Shown one piece after another: positions 17,828-27,349 of a DNA stretch of 64,000 nucleotides. The notes beneath the pieces were generated by a model, which did not search any database, was not told where the DNA came from, and saw only the letters and a list, made by a program, of their open reading frames with translations. Origin of the DNA: FEN-1139 sp038207155 (GTDB lineage Bacteria; Myxococcota_A; Polyangia; Polyangiales; Polyangiaceae); the NCBI GenBank assembly GCA_038207155.1, contig JBBRAB010000022.1, positions 9,434 through 73,433 on the forward strand. Direction: 5' to 3'. Numbering within the stretch: the stretch's first letter is position 1; each line of letters begins with the position of its first letter. The position numbers and the translations under genes are program-made.

Positions 17828-17973
17828 GGGTCTTGGGGCTGGTCCCGGGTGGGTCCAGCTGTGCTAGCCCTAAATCACCTGAGCTCACAACGCAAAGATC
17901 GCGAGCAAACTACCCGCCCGCTACGCTGTGAGCGGACGCGGCCCCCCGGCCGCATCACAGGAATAGCTCCGCC

Positions 17974-19926
17974 CTAACGCGGGCTGCGGCGCAGCACAGT
18001 GCCGTTCTCTCCGACCGCCCAGAGGGTTCCGCTCCCGTCGCCCCACAGGCCATTCAGACTCTGGTCAGTGCCGCTGTCCTGCGTGGCCCATGCCTTTCCG
18101 TCGTAGTGCAGGACCGTGCCACCCGTCCCCACGGCCCAGACATCGCTGGCGCTCGCACCCCAAATGCCGTTGAGGGAGTAGTCCTTCCCACTCTGGGATG
18201 TGCTCCACGCGCTTCCGTCAAAGTGCACGATCGCACCGGTAGTGCCGACCGCCCAGATACTCTTATCCGAGCTGCCCCAAATGGCCCGTAGATTTGCCGT
18301 TGCGGCATGCCCAGTGACTGCGAAATCGACCCACTTGGTGTCGCGATGCCGGAGCACGGTACCGAGGCCACCGACCACCCAGAGAGTGGCAGCGTCTGAT
18401 GCGAACAGCCCATTGAGGTCCGCGCTCTTTGGTACCGCGGTCTTTAGCCAGGAGGACTGATTGAACAGACCGAGCACCGTCGACTTTGCGCCAATTGCCC
18501 AACCGACTCCCTTGCCGTCCGTGTGAATCGCGCGAAGCCATTCCGTGGTGCCCGTGTCGAATTCAGCGAACGCAGCCCCTGTTTTTTCACGGCGTAGAAC
18601 CGTGCCACCCGTACCCACGAGCCACACCTCACCACCTGCCAACGCCTGAAGCCCGTACAGGGAGCGCTCACTGCCGGTCTTGATCTCGGCCCAGTTCGTA
18701 CCGGTGTAGTTCAGCACCACGTCACCGGCGATCCAGACGTCTTTGGGACCAGTCCCCGCGATCGCCAACAGATTCGGGCGATTCGGACTGTCCACGCGCT
18801 GACGACTGTCGCCCTTCCAATAGAGCACCACTCCACGGCTGCCGACCGCCACAGTTTCAGAATCCTTGGACCAGGTGCCAAGCAGGGCTTCGGTGGTGCC
18901 CGTGCGAACACTCGTCCAGGTTGCTCCGTCCCATTTCCAGACCACGCCGCCCTCACCATAAACGCGCACGTCGGTGAGCGACGCAACCTCCACTCGCTTG
19001 AGGTTCCCGAGCGCTATGCCCGCCGTCGCATCCTGCCAGGCGGCTCCATCCCAGCGACGCACCACGCCCCCATCGCCCACTGCCCAAACATTGCTGGGGC
19101 TGGTGCCGTCGACTCCGCGCAGCGCCTGAGCAACACCGGTCGTCAATGCGGACCAGCTAGCTCCGTCAAAGTGGAACGCGACGCCACCGGCGCCAACAGC
19201 GAATACCTCGCCTCCGGGCTCTGCCCAGGCTCCCAGCAACTCGACTGGCTGAGGCGCTGTGTAGCTGCGCCAAGTCTTGCCGTTGTGCTGGGCGATCAGG
19301 CCGCCTTCGCCGACTACCCAGAGGCTGGCCTTGGCACCTCCGGTCACCGCGAGAAGATCTGGCAACTTCGGTGCGTTGCCCGCGCCGCCTGCGCCACCTG
19401 CCGGTGTGCCGGAAGCGCCACCGGCGCCAGCAGCGTGACCGAGCGCCGTTGTGAGCTCGGCGCGTCGATCAACCCATGAATTTCCGTCGAAATGGTAGAG
19501 CGCGCCAGAACGCCCCACCGCCCAGACGTCGCTGGCTCCAAAGCCATGGAGCCCAGTCAGTTCTGCAGCTTCGTCGAGCGCAGCCCCCTGCCAAGTCTTG
19601 CCATCGTAGTGCGCCAAGGTGCCGCGGATGCCGGCTACCCAAAGGTCGGAAATGCTCACTCCCCAGACGGCCGAAAGCGAATTGCCTTGCGGCACGGGCG
19701 AAGCCCAGCACCAATCGTCGGCACTGCAGATCCCCATGGGCGCAGCGGGTGCGGCGACACCACCGGCGCCGCCGGCGCTGACGACACCGCCAGCGCCACC
19801 GGCTCCGCCCTGCGGAGGACCATCCGAGCTACCAGTACTGTCACTCCCGCAGGCACTCGCAGCCGCCAGGCCAATGGCAATGAGAACAAGCAGCGCGGAG
19901 CGAGTCGAGAAAGAGTGACGCATCAC
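17974..19926 (-). CDS. beta-propeller-like repeat lipoprotein
   Basis: 650-aa secreted protein. A signal peptide with a lipobox near LAAASAC is followed by a Gly/Ala linker. About a dozen ~45-residue repeats then run to the C-terminus, each carrying a core such as DVWAVGxxGTVLHYDG and a following W. Such repeats build beta-propellers of the WD40/BNR-like kind and often mediate binding. Codons 1-2 are GTG ATG, so translation may start at 19926 or 19923; AAAGG lies upstream. A second large secreted repeat protein is encoded immediately upstream (48-bp gap, same strand), so both may be expressed together. No catalytic motif is visible. Confidence 0.85.
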   Translation of the reverse strand: MMRHSFSTRSALLVLIAIGLAAASACGSDSTGSSDGPPQGGAGGAGGVVSAGGAGGVAAPAAPMGICSADDWCWASPVPQGNSLSAVWGVSISDLWVAGIRGTLAHYDGKTWQGAALDEAAELTGLHGFGASDVWAVGRSGALYHFDGNSWVDRRAELTTALGHAAGAGGASGTPAGGAGGAGNAPKLPDLLAVTGGAKASLWVVGEGGLIAQHNGKTWRSYTAPQPVELLGAWAEPGGEVFAVGAGGVAFHFDGASWSALTTGVAQALRGVDGTSPSNVWAVGDGGVVRRWDGAAWQDATAGIALGNLKRVEVASLTDVRVYGEGGVVWKWDGATWTSVRTGTTEALLGTWSKDSETVAVGSRGVVLYWKGDSRQRVDSPNRPNLLAIAGTGPKDVWIAGDVVLNYTGTNWAEIKTGSERSLYGLQALAGGEVWLVGTGGTVLRREKTGAAFAEFDTGTTEWLRAIHTDGKGVGWAIGAKSTVLGLFNQSSWLKTAVPKSADLNGLFASDAATLWVVGGLGTVLRHRDTKWVDFAVTGHAATANLRAIWGSSDKSIWAVGTTGAIVHFDGSAWSTSQSGKDYSLNGIWGASASDVWAVGTGGTVLHYDGKAWATQDSGTDQSLNGLWGDGSGTLWAVGENGTVLRRSPR

Positions 19927-19974
19927 AGTGGGTTTGCCTTTCGCTAGTCAGTTACGTCACAGCGAGCCTACACC

Positions 19975-21921
19975 TCAGAGGGGCGGGCAGGCAGGACAAG
20001 TAATGGACTGGTTTGAACAGGGATCAAGGACCGTCTTGCCGCAGTAGAGCGAGCTCTTGCAGTCCGGCGGACTGCAGCAGGTGCCGTTGCCGAGGCAAAC
20101 CTGCGGCGAGGGGCAAGACTTGCAATCCAGGGAATTGCCGCAGCCATCACTCACCGAGCCACAGCTTCGCCCAAGCTCGGAGCAGGTTTTGGGCGTGCAG
20201 CAGACGTTATTGACACAGCTGCCGGCGCAAGCGTCGCAGGTCACCGTACCACCGCACCCATCGGAGACGGTCCCGCAGTTCTTGCCAAGCTGGGCGCAGG
20301 TCTTCGGGGCGCAGCAGTGGTTGTTAGCGAGACAGGATTCGCCCGTCGGACAGGACTTGCAGTCCACCGTACTGCCGCAACCGTCAGCCACGACGCCACA
20401 GTCTTTGCCAAGCTGCGCGCAGCTCTTGGGAAGGCAGGGCTCGCAAACATTGGCCGTGCCACTTCCGCCGCACACGAGCCCGCCGGTGCAGGACTTACAG
20501 TCGAGGGTGCCACCGCAGCCGTCGCTCAGCTTTCCGCAGTTTTTACCGAGTCCGGCGCAGGTCTTCGGCACGCAGCAGTTCCCCTTGTGGCAAGTCTCCG
20601 AAGTGCCGCAGTCCCCACAATTGGGCAGCGTGACCCCGCAGCCGTCCGAGGCGCTACCGCAGGTGCGCCCCTGGTCGGCGCAGGATTTCGGAATGCAGGG
20701 AGCACAGACGTTGGCCGTCCCACCACCGCCACAAACGTCGGAGCCTGTGCAGGACTTGCAGTCGAGCGTGCCACCGCAACCATCGCTAATGGTGCCACAG
20801 TTCTTGCCTTGGGCAGCACAGCTCGTGGGAGAGCAACACTGATTGTTGTCGCACACGTTGCCCTTCGGACAGATGTCACAAACGATCGTCCCGCCGCAAC
20901 CGTCGGCGGCAGTCCCACAGGTGAGTCCTTGCTCCTTGCAACTCTTGGGGGTGCAGGCCGTGCAATTGCCTCCTGAGCAAACCTCGCCTGGCAGGCAGCT
21001 GCCACAGCTTGCCGCTGCGCCGGTGCAAGGGTCCTTGACCTGCCCGCAGTTCTTGCCGAGTAGCTGGCAGGCGGGAGGCGTGATCGGAGGCAGACAGAGA
21101 TTGTTTCGGCAGACGAGTCCGCCCGTGCAACCGGCGCCGGCGCAGTCGAGCGTTGCGCCGCAGCCGTCGCTGATCGTGCCGCACTCGACTCCAGCCGAAG
21201 CGCAGGTCACCTTGACGCATTGCTGACAGGTCCCGAGAATCGCGTCGCACACTTGCGTGCCAGAGCAAGACTTGCAATCGAGCGTCCCGCCACAACCATC
21301 GTCGACAAGACCGCATCGCGCAGCGCAGGTGACAGCCGTGCACGCGGTACAGTGACGGGTACTTCCGTTGCAGACCTGACCGATCGGACAAGTTCCGCAG
21401 TCGAACCCGACGCCGCAAGCGTCGGCGAGGTAGCCGCACTGCGCTCCGACGGCTTTGCACGCGTCAGAGACGGACTCGCAGCTCTTGCTGCCGGCGCCAC
21501 AGACCTGACCGGCGCCGCACACTCCGCATTCCAGGAGCCCGCCGCAACCATCGGGGTGCGCGCCACAGGTGGCCCCGATGTCACTGCAGACCAGCGGCGT
21601 ACAGAGCTGACCAGTCCCTCCGCCAATCGTGCCGCTTCCGCCACTAGAGCTTTGAGAGCCCGTGCCGAAGCTCAAACGACCTCCGCTCCCGTTATTACTC
21701 CCGGTACCCGACTTCGCCGCCGAGGCGCCGGCTCCACCCCGACCCGTGTCACCACCCAGCCCGCCAGCCGCGGCACTAGCACCGGCGCCACCGCTGCCGG
21801 TCCCGGACTCGGAACTGCAAGCGCCGACCAAGCCGAGAGTGCCAAACGCGCCAACGAAAAACACCAGGACAGCGCGGGTCAATCGAACCGAAGGCCGAAG
21901 GGAGTGGAACTGGGGAACCAT
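19975..21921 (-). CDS. Cys-rich tandem-repeat lipoprotein (13 modules)
   Basis: 648-aa secreted lipoprotein. The ATG at 21921 is preceded by GAGGAG at 8 nt, which favours it over the longer frame starting at 21975. The signal peptide ends at a lipobox (LGLVGAC), followed by a Gly/Ser/Ala linker. The rest is 13 modules of about 38-45 residues with the consensus CxxLGKNCGxxSDGCGGTLDCKSC, each with roughly six cysteines that probably form disulfides. The modules resemble the Cys-rich repeats common in secreted myxobacterial proteins. No catalytic domain is present. It probably shares a transcript with the propeller protein downstream. Confidence 0.88.
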   Translation of the reverse strand: MVPQFHSLRPSVRLTRAVLVFFVGAFGTLGLVGACSSESGTGSGGAGASAAAGGLGGDTGRGGAGASAAKSGTGSNNGSGGRLSFGTGSQSSSGGSGTIGGGTGQLCTPLVCSDIGATCGAHPDGCGGLLECGVCGAGQVCGAGSKSCESVSDACKAVGAQCGYLADACGVGFDCGTCPIGQVCNGSTRHCTACTAVTCAARCGLVDDGCGGTLDCKSCSGTQVCDAILGTCQQCVKVTCASAGVECGTISDGCGATLDCAGAGCTGGLVCRNNLCLPPITPPACQLLGKNCGQVKDPCTGAAASCGSCLPGEVCSGGNCTACTPKSCKEQGLTCGTAADGCGGTIVCDICPKGNVCDNNQCCSPTSCAAQGKNCGTISDGCGGTLDCKSCTGSDVCGGGGTANVCAPCIPKSCADQGRTCGSASDGCGVTLPNCGDCGTSETCHKGNCCVPKTCAGLGKNCGKLSDGCGGTLDCKSCTGGLVCGGSGTANVCEPCLPKSCAQLGKDCGVVADGCGSTVDCKSCPTGESCLANNHCCAPKTCAQLGKNCGTVSDGCGGTVTCDACAGSCVNNVCCTPKTCSELGRSCGSVSDGCGNSLDCKSCPSPQVCLGNGTCCSPPDCKSSLYCGKTVLDPCSNQSITCPACPPL

Positions 21922-22101
21922 AGGTGGACTCCTCACAGAGGGGATCAGAAGCGCTGCAGCCGACAAACGGCACAACGCCGGACTCCCAAACCTAGCCTAT
22001 CTACGTCTCCGTCTCACTAGAAAAATGCACAGATTGCGCAATTAATGGCGCTGATGTGCGCGGTTGCCCACGCGCGCCACCGGCGCTAAGGGCCGCGAGC
22101 C

Positions 22102-23529
22102 ATGTCGAAGACCGTACCGAATGTGCTTGCCGCCCGCTACGCGAGTCCTGCGATGCAGGAGCTCTGGTCCCCAGCGCATAAGGTCGTGCTCGAGCGACGT
22201 CTCTGGCTCGCCGTGCTCAAGGCTCAGAGCCAACTCGGGATCGCTGTCCCAGCCGACGCCATCGCCGCGTACGAAGCCGTCGTCGACCAGGTGGATCTCG
22301 AAAGCATCGCTGCCCGCGAGCGCGTGACGCGTCACGACGTCAAGGCGCGCATCGAAGAGTTCTGCGACCTAGCGGGACACGAACAGATCCACAAGGGCAT
22401 GACCTCCCGAGATCTGACCGAAAACGTCGAGCAGATGCAGATTCGCTCCGCACTCGAGCTCGTGCGGTCACGGGTGATCGCGGCCCTGGCGCGGTTGGCC
22501 CGTCGCGCTGCCGAGTACGAAACCCTCGTTCTTGCGGGTAGAAGCCACAACGTACCTGCGCAAGCCACCACGGTCGGTAAGCGTTGTGCCAACGCCGGTC
22601 AAGAGCTGCTCTGCGCCTACGAGCGACTCAGCGACTTGCTCAATCGCTACCCGCTACGCGGCATCAAGGGACCCGTCGGGACCCAACAGGACATGCTCGA
22701 TCTCCTGGGCGGCGATCACGCGCGCCTCGCCCAACTCGAGCAGGCGGTGGCCATACACCTCGGCTTTTCCCGCTGCCTGGACAATGTCGGGCAGGTCTAC
22801 CCGCGAAGTCTCGATCTGGACGTGGTGGCCTGTTTGCTACAGGTGGCGGCTGCCCCATCGAGCTTCGCCAAGACGCTGCGACTCATGGCAGGACAAGAGC
22901 TCGCCACTGAAGGCTTCCAACCGGGCCAGGTGGGTTCATCGGCGATGCCGCACAAGATGAACGCCCGCACCTGTGAGCGTATCAACGGCTTAACTCACAT
23001 CCTAAGCGGTTACCTCACGATGGTCTCGGCGCTCGCCGGCGATCAATGGAACGAGGGCGACGTGAGTTGCTCGGTCGTGCGACGCGTCGCGCTTCCGGAC
23101 GCGTTTTTCGCGATCGACGGCCTGATCGAGGCGTTTCTGCACGTACTGACCGACTTCGGCGCCTACCCCGCAGTGATTCAGCGGGAGCTCGATCGCTTCC
23201 TCCCGTTCCTTGGAACCACTAAGGTGCTGATGGCCGCGGTGCAGAAAGGTGTCGGTCGCGAGCTAGCCCACGAAGCCATCAAAGAGCACGCCGTCGCTGT
23301 AGCGCTCGGCATGCGTGAGCAGGCTCGCAGCGAAAATGATCTTGTCGCGCGCCTGGCTGCCGATCCACGGCTGCCCTTCAATCAGGACGAGCTAAGCGCG
23401 TTGCTCGGGCAGCCTCTGGAATTCATCGGGGCGGCGGCGCAGCAGACCCGCGCCTTCGTCGCGCGCGTGGACGCGCTCGTTGCCGAGCACCCAGACGCCG
23501 TCAACTACGCGCCCGGGCAGCTGCTCTAG
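22102..23529 (+). CDS. purB: adenylosuccinate lyase
   Basis: Purine-biosynthesis enzyme that cleaves SAICAR to AICAR and adenylosuccinate to AMP, releasing fumarate. It is a 475-aa member of the aspartase/fumarase superfamily. The signature GSSAMPHKMN at residues 278-287 contains the flexible-loop catalytic serine. The TSRDLTENVEQMQ and GRSHNVPAQATTVGKR segments supply other active-site residues. AAGGG lies 9 nt before the ATG. The gene is single and divergent from the 13-module lipoprotein gene (180-bp gap), about 2 kb from purEK. Confidence 0.96.
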   Translation: MSKTVPNVLAARYASPAMQELWSPAHKVVLERRLWLAVLKAQSQLGIAVPADAIAAYEAVVDQVDLESIAARERVTRHDVKARIEEFCDLAGHEQIHKGMTSRDLTENVEQMQIRSALELVRSRVIAALARLARRAAEYETLVLAGRSHNVPAQATTVGKRCANAGQELLCAYERLSDLLNRYPLRGIKGPVGTQQDMLDLLGGDHARLAQLEQAVAIHLGFSRCLDNVGQVYPRSLDLDVVACLLQVAAAPSSFAKTLRLMAGQELATEGFQPGQVGSSAMPHKMNARTCERINGLTHILSGYLTMVSALAGDQWNEGDVSCSVVRRVALPDAFFAIDGLIEAFLHVLTDFGAYPAVIQRELDRFLPFLGTTKVLMAAVQKGVGRELAHEAIKEHAVAVALGMREQARSENDLVARLAADPRLPFNQDELSALLGQPLEFIGAAAQQTRAFVARVDALVAEHPDAVNYAPGQLL

Positions 23530-23540
23530 TCGCGCCGTCA

Positions 23541-23575
23541 GAGCCCGAGGCCCGAGGGACCTCGGGTCTCGGCTC
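23541..23575. terminator. bidirectional hairpin between purB and the IgGFc-like gene
   Basis: A long imperfect inverted repeat of GAGCCCGAGGCCCGAGG-type sequence with a GAC centre pairs with CTCGGGTCTCGGCTC. It sits between two convergent stops and touches the stop of the minus-strand gene, so it can end both transcripts. Confidence 0.65.
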
Positions 23576-25430
23576 ATCTGAGCAGGGGTACGTAGCGCGG
23601 AACGAGGTCGAGACCGCCGACGTAGAGGTAGCTCGTGTAGCGGCCGTAGCCATACACCATGAGCCCTACGGGAGCACTGGCGCTCAGCGAGTGCACGTCC
23701 TCCTCGGCTCGCATGTCAACGCGAGCGACGAGCCAATCGCCCTTACCGATCGCAGTGAACTCATTGCTGAGCAGGACACGTCCATCCAAAGTGACGGTCG
23801 CGCCCTTGGGCGCAATCACCTCGGCAAAGCTCGTGAAATAGGTCTTCGAAGCCACAAACAAGTAGCTACGTCGGAACTGCTCGACGGGCACCGCGACTGC
23901 CATCGACGGATCGCCATCCTTGGAAGGCAATGCCGACTGCCCCTCCAGATAGCGGGCTACCTGAATCGGTTGGTCCGAGTCGAGCACGACGTCAGCCGTG
24001 ACATCGCGGCTCTCGAAGAACTCTCCACCGGGTTCCAGAACGACGCTCGAGACCGATTTGCCCGTAGCGCTGCTCACGAGTGCAGGGGAAAGTTTCACCG
24101 TCGCCTTCTGCTGAACGGCGACGATCCGAATCGTGTGCGGTGCCGGAGTCGGGGCGAGCGCGGCGGGCGCGGCCACCACGTAGCGCTTTCCCAGCGTTTC
24201 CGCGGGCAGCATGCTGTGCTCGACGTGGTCGCAATTGGGCGCGCTCGAGCTCGGAATGTTGGCGCACGAGTTGCCGCCGATTACCTGCACCGGATGATTC
24301 GCTGTCACGAGCGTCCCAGTGAGATCAGCTCCGAAGGCCGCGTCCGAGCTTGCTTGCGCGGTCACCAGAAGCACGTCACCACGGTCAAGCTTGACGGTTC
24401 CCGAGCCGTCCGCAGCCACCGCTGCACCCGCGGCTGCCACGCCCCGCCCCTGGAGCGTCACCTCGGTGCCGTCGTGGGTCGCGGTCACTGAGTAAAAGCC
24501 CGCTCCGTTTGCCGACGAGGGCCAGGACAACACGGAGTAGCTGCCGGTCAGAGCCGTGGCGGGAAGCAGCAAGGAGGCGTCATTGGAGTACGACAGGCAC
24601 TCGCTGGTACCAGGACTGTCAAGGCAGCCCGAGGCGACTGGGCAACCCGCGGCGGCCGCGCCCTTGAGTTCGTACGTCAGAGGACTGAACTGATAGACGG
24701 TCACCGGTTGATCCGTCCGGACGCGATAGGCACCGTCAACCACGCGACGTGAAGCCCCCACCGCCGGGGCCTTCTGACAAACGTCCACGTCCCCGCCTTT
24801 GAGCTCATCGACCCAGGGCAAAGGCAGCAACGCCACCTCTCCAGGTGCCAGGTTGCGTTCAACGATCGTGCTGCTGCCGCGCGTAACGGTCGCATGAGTA
24901 GCCTTGGAGCCGGCATTGGCAACGGCAATGGCAAATTCAAAGCCCTTCCACACCGGATTGGGAGTGACCGTCGGGTAGTAGTCGCAACCGAGGTACGACG
25001 GACCGAGCGTGGGCGGAGCACAGCTACCCGTGCAGCCTGTTGCAGCGCATTTCATGCCCTGGGTGGCATCACAGTCAAACTCGAGCGTGCTCTGCCCATC
25101 TTCGCGGCAGAGAGTCGCTTTGCCGTTCGCGCAACTGGTCGCTTTCGGCTGACAGCTCACGCAGCCCAGGCTGGTGTTGCACTGCTGTCCCTTGGCTGCG
25201 CAGTCCACCGCCTCACCCGCCGTCGCTCCCGAGCAACGTGTGGCACGCGTGCCGTCACAGGAGTAGGCGGAGAACCCGCAGCGGCCCAACGAGGTGCTGC
25301 CGGTGCCATCCGTCGAGTTGGTCGAGTCCGAGGAGCAAGCGACCGCGCCGGTAGACGCAAGCAGCAAGGCCAGGAACGCGTACCAGGGGTTTTGTTGGTG
25401 CAGCTGCATAACCTCCGACCATACGCTCAT
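23574..25430 (-). CDS. IgGFc-binding-domain-like secreted lipoprotein
   Basis: About 618 aa. The signal peptide ends at a lipobox (TGAVAC). A Cys-rich segment of roughly 110 residues is followed by a large all-beta domain resembling the IgGFc-binding N-terminal family. Recognisable pieces are FEFAIAVANAGSKATHATVT, TDQPVTVYQFSPL, NDASLLLPATALTGSYSVLS and HPVQVIGGNSC. Such domains occur in mucin-associated FCGBP and in many bacterial surface proteins; the ligand here is unknown. The start could be 25430 (chosen) or 25409, where GGAGG lies unusually close. The longer frame to 25592 has no signal-peptide logic. Confidence 0.82.
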   Translation of the reverse strand: MSVWSEVMQLHQQNPWYAFLALLLASTGAVACSSDSTNSTDGTGSTSLGRCGFSAYSCDGTRATRCSGATAGEAVDCAAKGQQCNTSLGCVSCQPKATSCANGKATLCREDGQSTLEFDCDATQGMKCAATGCTGSCAPPTLGPSYLGCDYYPTVTPNPVWKGFEFAIAVANAGSKATHATVTRGSSTIVERNLAPGEVALLPLPWVDELKGGDVDVCQKAPAVGASRRVVDGAYRVRTDQPVTVYQFSPLTYELKGAAAAGCPVASGCLDSPGTSECLSYSNDASLLLPATALTGSYSVLSWPSSANGAGFYSVTATHDGTEVTLQGRGVAAAGAAVAADGSGTVKLDRGDVLLVTAQASSDAAFGADLTGTLVTANHPVQVIGGNSCANIPSSSAPNCDHVEHSMLPAETLGKRYVVAAPAALAPTPAPHTIRIVAVQQKATVKLSPALVSSATGKSVSSVVLEPGGEFFESRDVTADVVLDSDQPIQVARYLEGQSALPSKDGDPSMAVAVPVEQFRRSYLFVASKTYFTSFAEVIAPKGATVTLDGRVLLSNEFTAIGKGDWLVARVDMRAEEDVHSLSASAPVGLMVYGYGRYTSYLYVGGLDLVPRYVPLLR

Positions 25431-25715
25431 GCTCGCTGGACCGTTAGCCGATCTCAGCGGCAGCGAGTCGCGCGGTGGGATCCCGGCGTGATCTGCGCGG
25501 ACGACGCGGGTTCGCCGATTCAAGGCCCAATGGCCGACATTGAGGCATTTCCGCTGACGGTAAAGACCTCGCTCGAACAGCAGGGGCTCCAATGGGGGCT
25601 TGTGACGCGGACGGCTGGCGCTAGGGTTCCCGACTCCTCAGTGACGGGGGCCATTGCCACCTCCGCTCGACCTCGGAACGTCCGGTCGAGGCTCTCGCTG
25701 AACTCGGAAAGCCAA

Positions 25716-26231
25716 GTGTCCCCTAGTAACTCCCGTCCTCCCCTCGTCGGTGTGATCATGGGTTCCCAGAGCGATTGGGAAACGATGACCCATGCTTGTG
25801 AAACACTCACTCAACTGGGCGTCAGCCATGAGGTTGAGATCGTCTCGGCGCACCGCACCCCTGAGCGGATGTTCGAGTACGCTTCGACGGCCGAGGCTCG
25901 CGGTCTGCGCGTCATCATTGCCGGTGCTGGCGGAGCCGCGCACCTACCCGGCATGACCGCCTCGCGGACGGTTCTCCCGGTGCTCGGCGTCCCGATTCAG
26001 AGTAAGGCACTGAACGGCATGGATTCCCTGCTGTCGATCGTGCAGATGCCGGCGGGGATCCCGGTGGGCACGTTGGCGATCGGTCGAGCGGGCGCGATCA
26101 ACGCGGCCTTGCTCGCCGCGTCGATGCTGGGCAGCGAGTTTCCAGAGATCCGGCGGGCCTGCGCACAGTTCCGCGAGACTCAGACCCAAGCGGTGCTTCA
26201 ACACTCCGATCCCCGCGTAGCAAAACCGTGA
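25716..26231 (+). CDS. purE: N5-carboxyaminoimidazole ribonucleotide mutase
   Basis: Converts N5-CAIR to CAIR in purine synthesis. The class I PurE motifs are clear: IMGSQSDWETM near the N-terminus, VSAHRTPERM with the conserved His, AGAGGAAHLPGM, and the GMDSLLSIVQMPAG region. A GTG start at 25716, preceded by GGAAAG, gives 171 aa, the usual length; the open frame runs much further upstream without homology. The stop overlaps the purK start (GTGA), forming a purEK unit. Confidence 0.94.
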   Translation: MSPSNSRPPLVGVIMGSQSDWETMTHACETLTQLGVSHEVEIVSAHRTPERMFEYASTAEARGLRVIIAGAGGAAHLPGMTASRTVLPVLGVPIQSKALNGMDSLLSIVQMPAGIPVGTLAIGRAGAINAALLAASMLGSEFPEIRRACAQFRETQTQAVLQHSDPRVAKP

Positions 26232-27349
26232 AGATCGGGATTTTAGGCGCTGGCCAGCTCGGCCGCATGTTGGCTCTGGCAGGATACCCGCTGGGGCTGG
26301 AGTTCTTGTTCGTCGATCCCATGGCGGACTCTCCCGCGAGTCACCTCGCGGAGCACATCGTGGCCGACTACGACGATCCGCAGGCCCTCAAACGACTCGC
26401 CACCGAGTGCGACGTCGTGAGCTACGAGTTCGAGAACGTGCCGGAAGCGGCGGCCAATGGGCTCGGCTCCTGCGCCCTTCATCCGAACGCCAAGGCGCTC
26501 GCGGTATCTCAGGATCGCTGGCACGAGAAGTCCTGCTTTCGCGAGCTAGGGATCGACACGGCTCCCTTTGCCAACGTCACGAACCTCGAGGAACTCCAGG
26601 CGGCCGTCGACCAGCTGGGGGTTCCCTGCTTGCTCAAGACCCGTCGCTTCGGCTACGACGGCAAGGGCCAGCGACGCATCCTGCACCGCGAGCAAGCCGC
26701 GCAAGCCTATCGCGAGCTCGGAGAGGTCCCCTGCCTGCTCGAGGGGCTCGTCCCGTTCGACCGCGAAGTGAGCCTGATCGCGATCCGGTCAACGCGAGGA
26801 GAGCTGGCGTTTTACCCGCTGATCGAGAACCACCATCGCGACGGGATCCTGCGACTGTCGCTGGCGCCCGCGCCACGACTCACCCCCGAACTGCAGGCCG
26901 CGGCCGAAGCCTTCGGGCGCCGTTTGTTGGAGCGACTCGACTACGTCGGGGTCCTCACGCTGGAGCTGTTCGTGGTCGGCGAGCAACTGATCGCCAACGA
27001 GTTCGCGCCGCGAGTTCATAACTCCGGTCACCTGACGATCGAGGGCGCGGTCACGAGCCAGTTCGAGAATCACCTGCGCGCGATCTGCGGCTGGCCCCTC
27101 GGCGCTACACAGCTCAACGGCGCGGTAGCGATGCTCAACCTGGTCGGTGCCCTGCCCGAGGCGAGCGATGCCGCAGCGCACCCAGGACTGCACCTGCACT
27201 ACTACGGCAAACAACCACGCCCGGCTCGCAAGGTGGGTCACCTCACGCTGGTGGCAGCCACCGAAGAGGAACGTGCAGGGCGACTGCGCGCCGTCGAACC
27301 GCTACTGCTGGCCTGCGACGCTTTCCCCGCGGGACTACTCGATAGCTGA
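26228..27349 (+). CDS. purK: N5-carboxyaminoimidazole ribonucleotide synthase
   Basis: ATP-grasp enzyme that makes N5-CAIR from AIR, bicarbonate and ATP and feeds PurE. At 373 aa it has the expected pre-ATP-grasp Rossmann start (IGILGAGQLGRMLALAGYPL), the ATP-grasp core (KTRRFGYDGKGQ), the substrate motif VPFDREVSLIAIRS and the metal-site motif NEFAPRVHNSGH. It starts with GTG overlapping purE by 4 bp, so the pair is coupled. Its last 15 bp overlap the end of the convergent panE-like gene. Confidence 0.95.
   Translation: MKIGILGAGQLGRMLALAGYPLGLEFLFVDPMADSPASHLAEHIVADYDDPQALKRLATECDVVSYEFENVPEAAANGLGSCALHPNAKALAVSQDRWHEKSCFRELGIDTAPFANVTNLEELQAAVDQLGVPCLLKTRRFGYDGKGQRRILHREQAAQAYRELGEVPCLLEGLVPFDREVSLIAIRSTRGELAFYPLIENHHRDGILRLSLAPAPRLTPELQAAAEAFGRRLLERLDYVGVLTLELFVVGEQLIANEFAPRVHNSGHLTIEGAVTSQFENHLRAICGWPLGATQLNGAVAMLNLVGALPEASDAAAHPGLHLHYYGKQPRPARKVGHLTLVAATEEERAGRLRAVEPLLLACDAFPAGLLDS

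Noticed and set aside
24894..25715. Long N-terminal extension of purE
   Set aside because: The extension lacks homology, overlaps the divergent IgGFc-like gene, and a GTG at 25716 gives a normal PurE with a ribosome site.
25431..25715. Purine riboswitch upstream of purEK
   Set aside because: No purine-aptamer core or paired stems could be drawn, and the region has no hairpin before purE.
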